From Christensenella sp. UBA1431 (GTDB lineage Bacteria > Bacillota > Clostridia > Christensenellales > UBA1431): a DNA stretch of 21,593 bases. A program made the position numbers and the translations under genes. The notes beneath the pieces were generated by a model that saw only the letters and a program-made list of their open reading frames with translations, had not been told where the DNA came from and did not search any database. The stretch spans positions 8,048 to 29,640 of the forward strand of contig DCTV01000008.1 of the NCBI GenBank assembly GCA_002329665.1, in the 5' to 3' direction. Shown here piece after piece: positions 6,770 through 15,000 of the stretch. How positions within the stretch are numbered: the first letter of the stretch is position 1; the number at the start of each line of letters is the position of its first letter.

Positions 6770-8104
6770 ATGGCCAGTCTGACCAGAGAACAGATCATCC
6801 AGTCCGTCCGGGAGAATGACATCCATTTTATCCGTCTTCAGTTTACGGACATATTCGGTACGATAAAAAATATTTCCATCACCGAAAGCCAGCTCGAAAA
6901 GGCGCTGGACAACGAGATCATGTTCGACGGATCGTCGATAGAAGGTTTCGTGCGGATCGAGGAATCGGACCAGAACCTCAGGCCCGACCTGTCGACATTC
7001 AGCATACTGCCATGGCGGTCGCAGTCCAGGGTGGCACGGCTGATCTGCGACGTCTACACGCCGGCCGGTGTGCCTTTCGAGGGCGACCCGCGCTATATCC
7101 TGCGAAGGACGCTCGCCAAAGCCGCAGAACTCGGCTATTCCATGAACGTCGGACCGGAGTGCGAATTCTTTTTGCTCAAGACGGACGAGGAAGGCCGGCC
7201 TATCATGTCCGCGCAGGACAGCGCCGGATACTTCGATCTCGGACCGGCCGACCTGGGCGAAAACGCGCGCCGCGATATGTGCCTGGCGCTCGAGCAGATG
7301 GGCTTCGAGATCGAGGCGTCGCACCACGAGGTCGCCGAGGGACAGCACGAGATCGACTTCAGGTACAGCGACGCGCTGACCACGGCCGACAACGTGATGA
7401 CGTTCAAGATGGCGCTAAGGTCCATCGCCAAGAGCCACGGCCTGTTCGCCAGCTTCATGCCCAAGCCCTTCTACGGGGTTAACGGCAGCGGCATGCACAC
7501 GAACATGTCCCTGTCCAACATCGCCGATGGTTCGAACGCGTTCAGCGACCCGGATGACCGGTTGGGATTAAGCAAGGTCGCCTACAGCTTCATCACGGGA
7601 CTGATGAAGCACGCGCGCAGCCTATCGCTCATCACCAACCCGCTGGTGAACTCCTACAAGCGGCTGGTGCCCGGATACGAAGCCCCCGTGTATATCTCCT
7701 GGTCCGCGCAGAACCGCAGCGCGCTCATCCGCGTGCCGCATACGACACCGCAGGCGACACGCATAGAGATGCGCAACCCCGACCTCGGATGCAACCCGTA
7801 CCTCTCGTTCAGCTGCATCCTCGCGGCCGGTCTGGACGGCGTCGTGAACGAACTCACACCCCCGCCGGAGACGCGCAACAACATATTCGACATGACCCCC
7901 GCCGAACGCGAAGCCGCCGGCATCGCTTCCCTGCCCCCGAACCTGGAAGACGCCATGGCCTGTTTTGAGGAGGACGATCTCCTCAAGGACACGCTCGGGC
8001 CGCATATCACGCGGGTGTTGCTCGATGCCAAGTGCAAGGAGTGGGATGAGTACAGGGCGCAGGTGCACCAGTGGGAGCTTGACAATTATCTGACGAGGAT
8101 CTAG
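6770..8104 (+). CDS. glnA: Glutamine synthetase, class I-alpha
   Basis: Catalyses ATP-dependent formation of glutamine from glutamate and ammonia in the cytoplasm. It has 444 residues, the length of the Bacillus/Clostridium GSI-alpha type that lacks the adenylylation insert. Signatures in order: FDGSSIEGF (52-60) with Arg62 directly after, the metal-binding GPECEFF (128-134), HHEVAEGQHEID, KPFYGVNGSGMHTN, NRSALIRVP and RIEMRNPD. The C-terminus DNYLTRI matches the subtype. The ATG at 6770 has AGGGAGGA six bases upstream; an in-frame ATG at 6752 lacks one. Control is likely by feedback inhibition and by the leader. The ANTAR gene follows after 30 bases in the same transcript. Confidence 0.97.
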   Translation: MASLTREQIIQSVRENDIHFIRLQFTDIFGTIKNISITESQLEKALDNEIMFDGSSIEGFVRIEESDQNLRPDLSTFSILPWRSQSRVARLICDVYTPAGVPFEGDPRYILRRTLAKAAELGYSMNVGPECEFFLLKTDEEGRPIMSAQDSAGYFDLGPADLGENARRDMCLALEQMGFEIEASHHEVAEGQHEIDFRYSDALTTADNVMTFKMALRSIAKSHGLFASFMPKPFYGVNGSGMHTNMSLSNIADGSNAFSDPDDRLGLSKVAYSFITGLMKHARSLSLITNPLVNSYKRLVPGYEAPVYISWSAQNRSALIRVPHTTPQATRIEMRNPDLGCNPYLSFSCILAAGLDGVVNELTPPPETRNNIFDMTPAEREAAGIASLPPNLEDAMACFEEDDLLKDTLGPHITRVLLDAKCKEWDEYRAQVHQWELDNYLTRI

Positions 8105-8134
8105 TTCATTCAGTGGAAAAGGGGCTGTCCGGTC

Positions 8135-8695
8135 ATGGTCACGGAACAGGCAACGGTGTTGATAGCCGGCCCGAAGCGCCTCGGCGAAAGAATCAGCAGG
8201 ATATTTCATGCGGCCGGATACCACGTAATGGCCGTATGCCACTCCGGTAACGAAGTGCGGCGCGTCGCCTTCGAGCAGCCCCCGGACCTTCTCGTAACCA
8301 CGTTCATGCTTCCGGATACGCCGGCGCAGGAACTGGTCTGTTCGCTCTACGCCGTGAAGAACACGATCATACTGCTGAGCGAATCGCAGAAAGAGTGGCT
8401 TAGGACGCTGGAGGACAGCGTGGTCTGTCTCACGTATCCGGTCAAGCGCTCGGCGCTGCTGCAGGTCGCGGACGTGCTCACCCAGGGCGGCGCGCGCGTC
8501 CTTCCGGTGCCCAGAGTAAAAACCGACAGTATACGGAGCGACCAGGACCGGCGGGTGATCGACCAGGCCAAACAGCGCCTGCAGCACTGGTACGGCATGA
8601 CGGAAGAACAGGCGCACCGCCGCCTGCAGACATGGAGCATGAACAGCGGCAAACGCATGCCCGAGGTCGCCCGGATCATATTGGAAGAGATATAG
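8135..8695 (+). CDS. ANTAR-domain RNA-binding regulator with degenerate receiver
   Basis: A 186-residue protein with a receiver-like fold (about 7-118), a coiled linker and a C-terminal ANTAR domain (about 136-185, ending GMTEEQAHRRLQTWSMNSGK and RMPEVARIILEEI). ANTAR proteins bind paired RNA hairpins and prevent transcription termination, often in nitrogen metabolism. The receiver cannot be phosphorylated in the normal way: the acidic pair is replaced by Gly12-Pro13 and the acceptor Asp by Thr56 in PDLLVTTFMLPD, while Lys104 is kept. Its signal is therefore probably not a histidine kinase. It follows glnA in one operon, and the glnA leader has an ANTAR-like hairpin, so autoregulation is inferred. 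Confidence 0.88.
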   Translation: MVTEQATVLIAGPKRLGERISRIFHAAGYHVMAVCHSGNEVRRVAFEQPPDLLVTTFMLPDTPAQELVCSLYAVKNTIILLSESQKEWLRTLEDSVVCLTYPVKRSALLQVADVLTQGGARVLPVPRVKTDSIRSDQDRRVIDQAKQRLQHWYGMTEEQAHRRLQTWSMNSGKRMPEVARIILEEI

Positions 8696-8710
8696 TATAA
8701 AACTGCCGAA

Positions 8711-8742
8711 CAGGGGCCCAAACGGGCTCTTGTTGTTTTATT
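8711..8742 (+). terminator. Rho-independent terminator of the glnA operon
   Basis: CAGGGGCCC (8711-8719) pairs over nine positions, with two G-U pairs, to GGGCTCTTG (8724-8732) around an AAAC loop, followed by TTGTTTTATT. Confidence 0.85.
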
Positions 8743-8780
8743 CCGATAAACAACGTGATGTGTGCGTTTTTTGGTTTAGA

Positions 8781-8789
8781 TGATATGAT
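8781..8789 (+). promoter_or_regulatory. Extended -10 promoter candidate for the nuclease gene
   Basis: TGATATGAT holds a TGn extension plus a TATGAT -10 hexamer about 50 bases before the nuclease start. No good -35 box is visible. Confidence 0.4.
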
Positions 8790-8837
8790 AGAATGAATCA
8801 GGTAATCATTGCCAATATGCCCTGGAGCTGATGCCGG

Positions 8838-9863
8838 ATGAAACTTTTTTCGATCGATAACGACGGAAAGCTTATCCCTTACCTAGAGCATAACTTTGCG
8901 AAAACCAAACAAGAAGCCGATTTGGAAGATCTGCTTGAGAACAACCCGGAATATTTTTTTGAACGCAGCAATGTTCTTATAGTCGGGCGTCAGGTTACAA
9001 CCAACCTGAATACTTACGTTGATTTGCTCGGCGTTGATAAAAACGGCAATACGGTTATCATCGAGCTAAAGAGAGGAAAGACGCCGCGAGAAACCATCGC
9101 CCAGCTATTAGAGTATGCATCTTTTATCGAAAACCTGGACTATGCCCAGTTAAACGAAATCTATCAAGGTTATACCGGCGAAGAAATCAGCCTCGAAGAC
9201 TATCACCAACAGTTTTTCCAGAGTGAATCGGCAGACCAGGTTTCATTCAACAAATCAACAAAGCTCGTCATCGTTGCGCAGGATATTTCCATAGAAGTCC
9301 GTCAAACAGCATTGTTCCTGAGAAAAAAAGGCATTGACGTCTATTGCATGGAGTTTAAGTATTTTGAAACAAGGTCCAAAGAAAAAATCATCTCAAGCGA
9401 CTTTGTCGTGGGAGATGAAGAATTCATACGTCAGAAAGTACATTCCGCTTCTTTACCCAAAGTTAATGAAAAACAATTTCTGGCCTCGTTGGACAAAAAC
9501 GGGCTTGCGGTATTCAAGAAAATCGTTGACTATGCTCATAATAACGATTTAAGCATTCGATGGGGCTCAAAAGGCTTTTCCTTAAATGTCGATATTGACG
9601 ACGCTTTTGTTGGCCTGTTTTTCGGTTACCCCTTAAGCTCGGTGTTTAAGCAAAGCATATATGCAAGATTCTCAGAAATCAACAAAAAAGTTAAAAGTCC
9701 AGAAAACATCATTAATTTCTATAAAAGAAGCCTTCAGAATCTTAGCTATTTCGTTAAAACAAAATGGTTAATCAATAAAGCTTATTCGGAAAGCGATGTC
9801 CAACAATTTTTAAATGTGATCGAGGAAATAATCAAAAAAATAAAGGGAAACGGTTTAAAATAA
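8838..9863 (+). CDS. PD-(D/E)XK nuclease domain protein (NucS/DUF91-like)
   Basis: A 341-residue protein whose N-terminal half has the PD-(D/E)XK nuclease core: EADLEDLLENNPEYF (N-terminal acidic helix), Asp62 in YVDLLGVD, Glu76-x-Lys78 in VIIELKRG, and Gln89 in IAQLLEYASF. This order matches NucS/DUF91 endonucleases, which cleave branched or mismatched DNA. The C-terminal part (about 190-341) is not recognised. The gene is clearly richer in A and T and uses more AAA/AAT/TTT codons than its neighbours, which suggests recent transfer and a possible defence role. It stands alone and ends tail-to-tail nine bases from the maoC-like gene. The ribosome-binding site is weak (GGAG ten bases away). 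Confidence 0.72.
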   Translation: MKLFSIDNDGKLIPYLEHNFAKTKQEADLEDLLENNPEYFFERSNVLIVGRQVTTNLNTYVDLLGVDKNGNTVIIELKRGKTPRETIAQLLEYASFIENLDYAQLNEIYQGYTGEEISLEDYHQQFFQSESADQVSFNKSTKLVIVAQDISIEVRQTALFLRKKGIDVYCMEFKYFETRSKEKIISSDFVVGDEEFIRQKVHSASLPKVNEKQFLASLDKNGLAVFKKIVDYAHNNDLSIRWGSKGFSLNVDIDDAFVGLFFGYPLSSVFKQSIYARFSEINKKVKSPENIINFYKRSLQNLSYFVKTKWLINKAYSESDVQQFLNVIEEIIKKIKGNGLK

Positions 9864-9872
9864 ACTCCCCCT

Positions 9873-10292
9873 TTACCGCTTCATCATCGCGGTGACCCTG
9901 GCGTTGAGGACGCCCTGTCCGTCCTGGTTGTACGCGTGGACGCAGAGCACCAGGATGCCCCGGTCCTCCTGCCTGGGCAGGACTTTCTCCACCACGACGC
10001 GGCCTTCGAGCACGTCGCCCGGGTACACCGGAAGCGTCCAGTTCACCGTGGCCGACAGGCCGGCGATGCAGTCGTCGTACAACCCCGTTTGCAGCCACTG
10101 CGCCCACACGGAAATAAACGAGAGCGTCCCCGGCGCGATGATCCCGCCGAACCTTGAACGTTTGGCCGTCTCCTCGTCTACATGGAAGGGAAGCGGGTCG
10201 TATCGGCGCGCGTATGCGTCTATGTCCTCCCGCGTGATGCGTACGCCTTCGAGCGTGTATTCCGTGCCTTCTACGAATTCATCCAAAAGCAT
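9873..10292 (-). CDS. MaoC-like hot-dog fold (R)-enoyl-CoA hydratase/dehydratase
   Basis: A 139-residue single hot-dog domain protein. The hydratase-2 motif is present as YDPLPFHVDEETAKRSRFGG followed by IIAPG, with Asp32 and His37 as catalytic pair. The usual IAHG is IAPG here. MaoC-like enzymes hydrate enoyl-CoA or dehydrate 3-hydroxyacyl-CoA in fatty acid or related acyl-CoA metabolism; the exact substrate is unknown. The ATG at 10292 is chosen because GGAGGG lies seven bases upstream, which removes 11 residues from the longest reading. It is monocistronic, with its own strong promoter embedded in an inverted repeat that could bind a repressor. Confidence 0.82.
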   Translation of the reverse strand: MLLDEFVEGTEYTLEGVRITREDIDAYARRYDPLPFHVDEETAKRSRFGGIIAPGTLSFISVWAQWLQTGLYDDCIAGLSATVNWTLPVYPGDVLEGRVVVEKVLPRQEDRGILVLCVHAYNQDGQGVLNARVTAMMKR

Positions 10293-10309
10293 CCGAACAC
10301 CCTCCATAC

Positions 10310-10345
10310 ACACGATTGATTTCAAGTATACAAAAACAATCGTGT
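10310..10345 (-). promoter_or_regulatory. Inverted repeat flanking the -10 box (candidate operator)
   Basis: ACACGATTG (10310-10318) and CAATCGTGT (10337-10345) are perfect 9-base inverted arms, 18 bases apart. One arm is at the predicted start site and the other in the spacer between -10 and -35. This placement suits a repressor operator. Confidence 0.5.
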
Positions 10346-10353
10346 CGTTGCAA
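10325..10353 (-). promoter_or_regulatory. Promoter of the MaoC-like gene
   Basis: On the minus strand TTGCAA (10348-10353) and TATACT (10325-10330) are separated by 17 bases. The expected start site is near 10318. Confidence 0.75.
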
Positions 10354-10391
10354 ACCTGATAAGATTATCGGCATGTGCTTTGACAGCATAT

Positions 10392-10426
10392 AAAAAAATC
10401 CCCTGCCTCGTTTTCCGAGTGCAGGG
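10392..10426 (-). terminator. Rho-independent terminator of typA
   Basis: On the minus strand CCCTGC (10421-10426) and an inner CTCG (10416-10419) pair with CGAG (10407-10410) and GCAGGG (10401-10406), with one bulged base. The run GATTTTTTTATA follows. It lies 14 bases past the typA stop. Confidence 0.88.
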
Positions 10427-10439
10427 TATTCATTTCTAT

Positions 10440-12248
10440 TTATCGTTTTTTATAGCGCCTTTCTTTATTTAATATCCTTTTGCGCATGCGGATGCTCTTT
10501 GGTGTAACCTCCATGAGTTCATCATCCGCGATGAATTCCATGGTCTGCTCCAGACTCAGAAGCGCGGGAGGTGTGAGGCGCAAAGATTCATCCGAACCGG
10601 ACGCGCGCATATTCGTCACATGCTTTTTTTTGCATACATTCACCACAATATCCTCGGCCCTGGCGTTTTCACCCACGACCATCCCCTCATACACCTCCAC
10701 CCCCGGCCCCACAAACAGGCGGCCACGATCCTGCGCGCCAAAAAGCGCATACCCGGTGGTGACTCCCGTCTCATGCGCGATGATGGATCCGCGCGCACGG
10801 ACAGGCGCGTTCCCCTTACATGGCTCGTATCCGTCGAACACATGGCTCATGATGCCGTTGCCCTTTGTATCAGTCAGAAACTCGCTGCGGTAGCCCATCA
10901 GCATCCGTGCAGGTATGCTGAATTCAAGCCGCACGCCGCCCTGCGCGTCAGGCTGCATGGTAACCAGCTCCGCATTGCGCCCGCCCAGCTTCTCCATGAC
11001 AACGCCTACGTACGCTTCGCGCACATCCACCATCAGCCGCTCCATGGGTTCATAGTCTAAGCCTTCGACTTTTTTGAGTATCACGTGCGGCCTCGATACC
11101 TGAAACTCATAGTCCTCGCGGCGCATGGTCTCGATCAGTATGCCCAAATGCAGTTCGCCTCGCCCCGAAACCTTGAACGCGTCGGAGGAATCCGTTTCCT
11201 CCACGCGCAGGCTAACGTTGCTTTCCACCTCTTTAAAGAGACGTTCCCGCAAATTCCTTGATGTAACGTATCTGCCTTCGCGCCCTGTAAAAGGGCTGTC
11301 GTTGACCATGAACATCATAGACACGGTAGGCTCGTCGATGTCCACGAACGGCAAAGGCTCTATGCAGTCCGGATCGCAGGCCGTTTCGCCGATGCTTATT
11401 CCTTCGATCCCTGCGACAGCTATGATGTCCCCCAGCGCTGCATGCTGCACATCCACGCGCTTCAGGCCCTCGAACTTATACAAACGCGACATCCTGACGG
11501 GCTGCGTGCTCCCGTTCTTTTTGCATAGCACGGCGTTTTGCCCCGCACTGACGCTCCCGCGCTCCACACGCCCGATGCCGATGCGCCCGACATATTCATC
11601 GTATTCTATATTGGAAAACAGCACCTGAAACGGCCCCTCCATATCGCCCATAGGCGCCGGGATATGCTCCAGGATCGTTTCGAAAAGGGGCGTAATGTCC
11701 TTTCTATTCAGGCCGCCTTCCAGATACGCGTATCCATCCTTGCCCGATGTGTACACGACGGGAAATTCTATCTGCTCGTTATTTGCACCCAGCTCGAAAA
11801 ACATTTCGATGATTCCGTCCACAACCTCGTTCGGGCGCGCGTCCGGCCTGTCTATCTTGTTGACCACCACCACGGCCGTCTTGTTCATGCCCAGCGCCTT
11901 GCGCATCACAAACCGCGTCTGGGGCATGCACCCTTCAAACGCGTCCACCAGAAGCAGGACGCCGTCCACCATGGTCAGGATGCGTTCCACTTCTCCCCCG
12001 AAGTCGGCGTGCCCGGGCGTATCAATGATATTGATGGTCGTATCGCCATAGCGCACGGCCGTGTTTTTGGCCAGAATGGTAATGCCGCGTTCACGTTCTA
12101 AATCGTTTGAGTCCATTACGCGTTCGGTCATCTGCTGGTTGGCGCGGAAAACGCCGCTCTGGCGCAGCATCTGGTCTACCAGTGTGGTTTTCCCATGGTC
12201 AACGTGCGCAATCAGAGCTATATTTCGTATATCGTTTCGTGTCTGCAT
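10440..12248 (-). CDS. typA: Ribosome-associated translational GTPase TypA/BipA
   Basis: A 602-residue translation-factor GTPase that binds the ribosome and supports assembly and growth under stress or low temperature. The G motifs are all intact: G1 AHVDHGKT (14-21), G2 RGITI (54-58), G3 DTPGH (76-80) and G4 NKID (130-133). EF-G-like domains follow, and the C-terminal domain includes RARGSIIAHETGVTTGYALF, the usual BipA signature. The start MQTRNDIRNIALIAHVDHGK matches family N-termini, so I used the ATG at 12248, although its ribosome-binding site (GGGT) is weak. A GTG at 12296 with AAGGAG upstream would add 16 residues and cannot be excluded. It follows lysA closely and ends at a good terminator. 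Confidence 0.96.
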   Translation of the reverse strand: MQTRNDIRNIALIAHVDHGKTTLVDQMLRQSGVFRANQQMTERVMDSNDLERERGITILAKNTAVRYGDTTINIIDTPGHADFGGEVERILTMVDGVLLLVDAFEGCMPQTRFVMRKALGMNKTAVVVVNKIDRPDARPNEVVDGIIEMFFELGANNEQIEFPVVYTSGKDGYAYLEGGLNRKDITPLFETILEHIPAPMGDMEGPFQVLFSNIEYDEYVGRIGIGRVERGSVSAGQNAVLCKKNGSTQPVRMSRLYKFEGLKRVDVQHAALGDIIAVAGIEGISIGETACDPDCIEPLPFVDIDEPTVSMMFMVNDSPFTGREGRYVTSRNLRERLFKEVESNVSLRVEETDSSDAFKVSGRGELHLGILIETMRREDYEFQVSRPHVILKKVEGLDYEPMERLMVDVREAYVGVVMEKLGGRNAELVTMQPDAQGGVRLEFSIPARMLMGYRSEFLTDTKGNGIMSHVFDGYEPCKGNAPVRARGSIIAHETGVTTGYALFGAQDRGRLFVGPGVEVYEGMVVGENARAEDIVVNVCKKKHVTNMRASGSDESLRLTPPALLSLEQTMEFIADDELMEVTPKSIRMRKRILNKERRYKKR

Positions 12249-12338
12249 ATTTTTACCCGAAAAAAAGCGCGATTTTTGCACAGAGTACACAAACACGCGC
12301 TCGGCTTTCTCCTTAATTTTTTATCAAAATGCGGTATA

Positions 12339-13601
12339 TTATTCCACGTCGCCGAACAGGCCGGTGAAGTCGAACGTCGCGAAGTAGTCACGCTCGGTCT
12401 CCGCCCTGCGGATCAGGCGCGTCCCGCCGTCTTCGGTGAGGAGCACCTCGGCCGAACGCAGCTTGCCGTTGTAGTTGTAGCCCATCGCGAACCCGTGCGC
12501 GCCGGTGTCGTGGATCACGACGAGGTCGCCGATGTCGATCCTCGGCAGCGGCCTGTCCACCGCAAACCTGTCGTTGCTCTCGCACAGCGACCCCGTGACG
12601 TCGTAGACGTGGTCGTGCGGCGCATCCTCCTTGCCCATCACGGTGATGTGGTGGTACGCGCCGTACATCGCCGGCCGCAAGAGGTTGGCCGCGGATGCGT
12701 CCAGCCCGATATAGTCCTTATGGATATGCTTTTCGCGTATGGCCCTGGCGACCAGGTACCCGTAAGGAGCGAGCATGAACCGCCCGAGTTCCGTGTAGAT
12801 GGCCAGCGGATGCATGCCGGAAGGCCGGATGATCTCGTCGTATGCCTCCTTCACGCCCCTGCCGATCCTGAAGATGTCGGGCGCGGGCTCTTTGGGCCTA
12901 TAGGGCACCCCGATGCCTCCCGAGAGGTTCACGAAAGCGATTTCGGCGCCCGTTTCCTCCCGCAGTTTTACGGCCGTCTCGAACAGCAGCGCCGCCAGCC
13001 GCGGGTAATATTCGCTGTCGGTGACGTTGCTGGCGAGGAAAGCGTGCAGCCCGAACCGCTTCACGCCCTTTTGCATGAGGATACGATAGCCTTCGGTCAG
13101 CTGTTCGCGCGTGAACCCGAACTTCGCCTCGCCGGGGTTCCCCATGATCATGTTGTCGATCCTGAATTCACCGCCGGGGTTGTACCGGCAGCAAACGGTG
13201 TCCGGAAGGCCGCCGTTCTTCTCCAGCGCCCCGATGTGCGTGATGTCGTCGAGATTGATGATCGCGCCGAGACGGCGCGCCAGCGCGAACTCCTCGTCGG
13301 GCGTCGCGTTGGAGGAGAACATGATCTCGTCGCCCGTGATGTCAAGCGCCTCCGCCAGGCGCAGTTCGGTCATCGAGGAGCAGTCGACGCCGCAGCCCTC
13401 TTCGCGCAGGATGCGGATGATGTCCGGGTTCGGCGTGGCCTTCACGGCAAAGTATTGCTTGAAGCCTTCGTTCCACGCGAACGCTTCGTGGAGTCTTCGC
13501 GCGTTTTCGCGTATGCCTTTCTCGTCGTAGAGGTGAAAAGGCGTCGGGTATTCCTCGGCGATCTCTTTTAGCTGTTCCAATGTGAAAACGGGTCGCTTCA
13601 T
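12339..13601 (-). CDS. lysA: Diaminopimelate decarboxylase
   Basis: Decarboxylates meso-diaminopimelate to lysine, the last step of lysine synthesis, with pyridoxal phosphate. The 420-residue protein has the PLP lysine Lys54 in YFAVKATPNP, the phosphate-binding SGGIGVPY loop, ELGRFMLAPYG, and the active-site Cys340 in SLCESNDRF. The C-terminal barrel closes with HDTGAHGFAMGYNYNGKLR. It belongs to the branch with GLHAFLASN instead of the common HCHIGS motif. The ATG at 13601 has TTGAGGT upstream, and a 12-base palindrome (ATATACGTATAT, 13600-13611) lies between site and start. typA follows about 90 bases later on the same strand, so the two may share a transcript. No lysine riboswitch fits in the short leader. 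Confidence 0.94.
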   Translation of the reverse strand: MKRPVFTLEQLKEIAEEYPTPFHLYDEKGIRENARRLHEAFAWNEGFKQYFAVKATPNPDIIRILREEGCGVDCSSMTELRLAEALDITGDEIMFSSNATPDEEFALARRLGAIINLDDITHIGALEKNGGLPDTVCCRYNPGGEFRIDNMIMGNPGEAKFGFTREQLTEGYRILMQKGVKRFGLHAFLASNVTDSEYYPRLAALLFETAVKLREETGAEIAFVNLSGGIGVPYRPKEPAPDIFRIGRGVKEAYDEIIRPSGMHPLAIYTELGRFMLAPYGYLVARAIREKHIHKDYIGLDASAANLLRPAMYGAYHHITVMGKEDAPHDHVYDVTGSLCESNDRFAVDRPLPRIDIGDLVVIHDTGAHGFAMGYNYNGKLRSAEVLLTEDGGTRLIRRAETERDYFATFDFTGLFGDVE

Positions 13602-13664
13602 ATACGTATATACCTCAATTTAAATATGGCGCCTGCCCGAAGGCCGCGCCTACGCAGCATATCC

Positions 13665-13694
13665 ATTATACAACAGGACGCGCGGGCAAAACAA
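13665..13694 (-). promoter_or_regulatory. Promoter of lysA
   Basis: On the minus strand TTGTTT (13689-13694) and a perfect TATAAT (13665-13670) are 18 bases apart. The leader would be about 55 bases. Confidence 0.7.
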
Positions 13695-13771
13695 GCGGAA
13701 AGAATGGCGGTCAACCGTTTCACCGGAACAAACCGCCAGCAAAACAAACCAGAAGTTTGCGCTGGCAAGAC

Positions 13772-13807
13772 AATAAAGACGCCCCTTGCTATTGAGCAAG
13801 GGGCGTC
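13772..13807 (-). terminator. Rho-independent terminator of sigI-rsgI
   Basis: GACGCCCCTTGC and GCAAGGGGCGTC (13778-13789 and 13796-13807) form a perfect 12-bp stem with a 6-base loop. On the minus strand TTTATTG follows. It starts 15 bases after the rsgI stop. Confidence 0.85.
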
Positions 13808-13821
13808 TCTCGGCGAAAGGC

Positions 13822-15000
13822 TTAGTTGGGTCCATTGCCGTTGCCGTTGTTTGGGCCGTTTTGGTGCCTGTTCTGTTCGGCGTCACCAGTGCAGACCGGG
13901 CTGCAGACCGGCATACGGGCCGGGTTGGGGGCAGCGGACGGCCTGCCGTTTCCGGCTCCGTTCTGGCTGGCGTCCCCGCTTTTCGCCCCGGGCGTGGCAC
14001 TCGGAGCCGCTGTCGCAGAGCCTATGTTTCCGTTGCTGCCGTTGCTTTTGTAGCTGCCGTTTCCGACACCGTTATTGTCGCCGTTGATAGCGCCGTTATT
14101 GTTTCCGTTGCTGCCGTTGCTTTTGTCGCTGCCGTTTCCGACTCCGTCATTATTACCGGCGCCGTTATCGCCGTTGCCCGCATCGCTGTTGCCGCTTTTG
14201 CCGTTGCTTGCGTCCGCGTCTCCGGCATTGCCTTTTCCGTTGGCGGCGCCGTTCCCCGGGGCATTCGAACCCTTCGTGTCCTTCCTGTTTTCCCTGGTAG
14301 CCGCCATGATTTCCTTCACCGGCTTTTCGAGCCATCCGGCCACATCGACGCTACTAGGATCGCCCGTCGAAAGCGCGTATTTCTCGACCAGCCTGAGTTT
14401 GCCGGGCGAAACGCCGTATTCGCGCGCCCGCGTGACCAGTTCCCGTCCGATGCATTCGCCGGAGACGTTGGCGCGGATCCTGTGTTCCTCCGTCCTCTGC
14501 TCGATCCTGCGCTCGGCGGCCTCGAGCATCTCCCTCGCCCGCGTCTGGTCCTGCGAATTGGCCGTGACCATGAATTCCGCGTCCGCGCCCGCCTTTATAT
14601 AGCCTTTTTCCGAAAGCGCGTCGACGACTTCGCCGGTTGCCGTCTCAACGTCGTCGTTAATAAGTTCGAGGCCTTCGAGCACCCGGCGGGCGTCGTCGTT
14701 CATCGCGCCAACGTCGATTACCCTGTTAAAATAGTTGAGCCTGAGCATGATGCTCGGGTTCACGTCCAGGCTGACCTCGGAATAGGGGGCTAAATAGGCG
14801 TAGGTGCCTCCTGCGGCGAACAGGATCAGGACCGCGGCGGCCGCGGCGATGGCGGTCCTCATCCGCTTGAGCCTTGGAACCCGGCGGGCCTCGATACGCT
14901 GTCCCACCCGATAGTCCCTGTTCTTGATCCGGATGAAATCGCCGGCGCCGTTCATGACCACCGCATTTCTGCCGTCGACTTCCATCACGATACTCTTCAT
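13822..15000 (-). CDS. rsgI: RsgI-family transmembrane anti-sigma-I factor
   Basis: A 392-residue membrane protein that should hold SigI inactive until a signal arrives outside the cell. The cytoplasmic RsgI N-terminal domain (about 2-46, MKSIVMEVDGRNAVVMNGAG...) is followed by one membrane segment (47-70). The conserved extracytoplasmic domain starts YSEVSLDVNPSIMLRLNYFN. In this family autoproteolysis occurs at the Asn-Pro bond, here Asn81-Pro82. From about residue 240 the chain is low-complexity Asn/Gly/Ser/Asp with two near-identical 17-residue units (284-300, 309-325) and a late C-x3-C (366, 370). No carbohydrate-binding module is seen, so the sensor input is unclear; cell-wall attachment is possible. 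ATGA overlap with sigI ensures balanced synthesis. Confidence 0.85.
   Translation of the reverse strand: MKSIVMEVDGRNAVVMNGAGDFIRIKNRDYRVGQRIEARRVPRLKRMRTAIAAAAAVLILFAAGGTYAYLAPYSEVSLDVNPSIMLRLNYFNRVIDVGAMNDDARRVLEGLELINDDVETATGEVVDALSEKGYIKAGADAEFMVTANSQDQTRAREMLEAAERRIEQRTEEHRIRANVSGECIGRELVTRAREYGVSPGKLRLVEKYALSTGDPSSVDVAGWLEKPVKEIMAATRENRKDTKGSNAPGNGAANGKGNAGDADASNGKSGNSDAGNGDNGAGNNDGVGNGSDKSNGSNGNNNGAINGDNNGVGNGSYKSNGSNGNIGSATAAPSATPGAKSGDASQNGAGNGRPSAAPNPARMPVCSPVCTGDAEQNRHQNGPNNGNGNGPN
14026..14152. repeat. Tandem-type direct repeat inside rsgI
   Basis: Two copies of about 52 bases (14026-14077 and 14101-14152) differ at only a few positions and are offset by 75 bases, exactly 25 codons. 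They encode GVGNGS(D/Y)KSNGSNGN. The frame-preserving spacing suggests expansion by slippage or unequal exchange. Confidence 0.75.

Noticed and set aside
12195..13571. 458-codon plus-strand frame opposite lysA
   Set aside because: Shadow of lysA: arginine/valine-rich translation without recognisable domains, no suitable start site.
13602..13660. Lysine riboswitch before lysA
   Set aside because: The leader is only about 55 bases, far shorter than an L-box aptamer.
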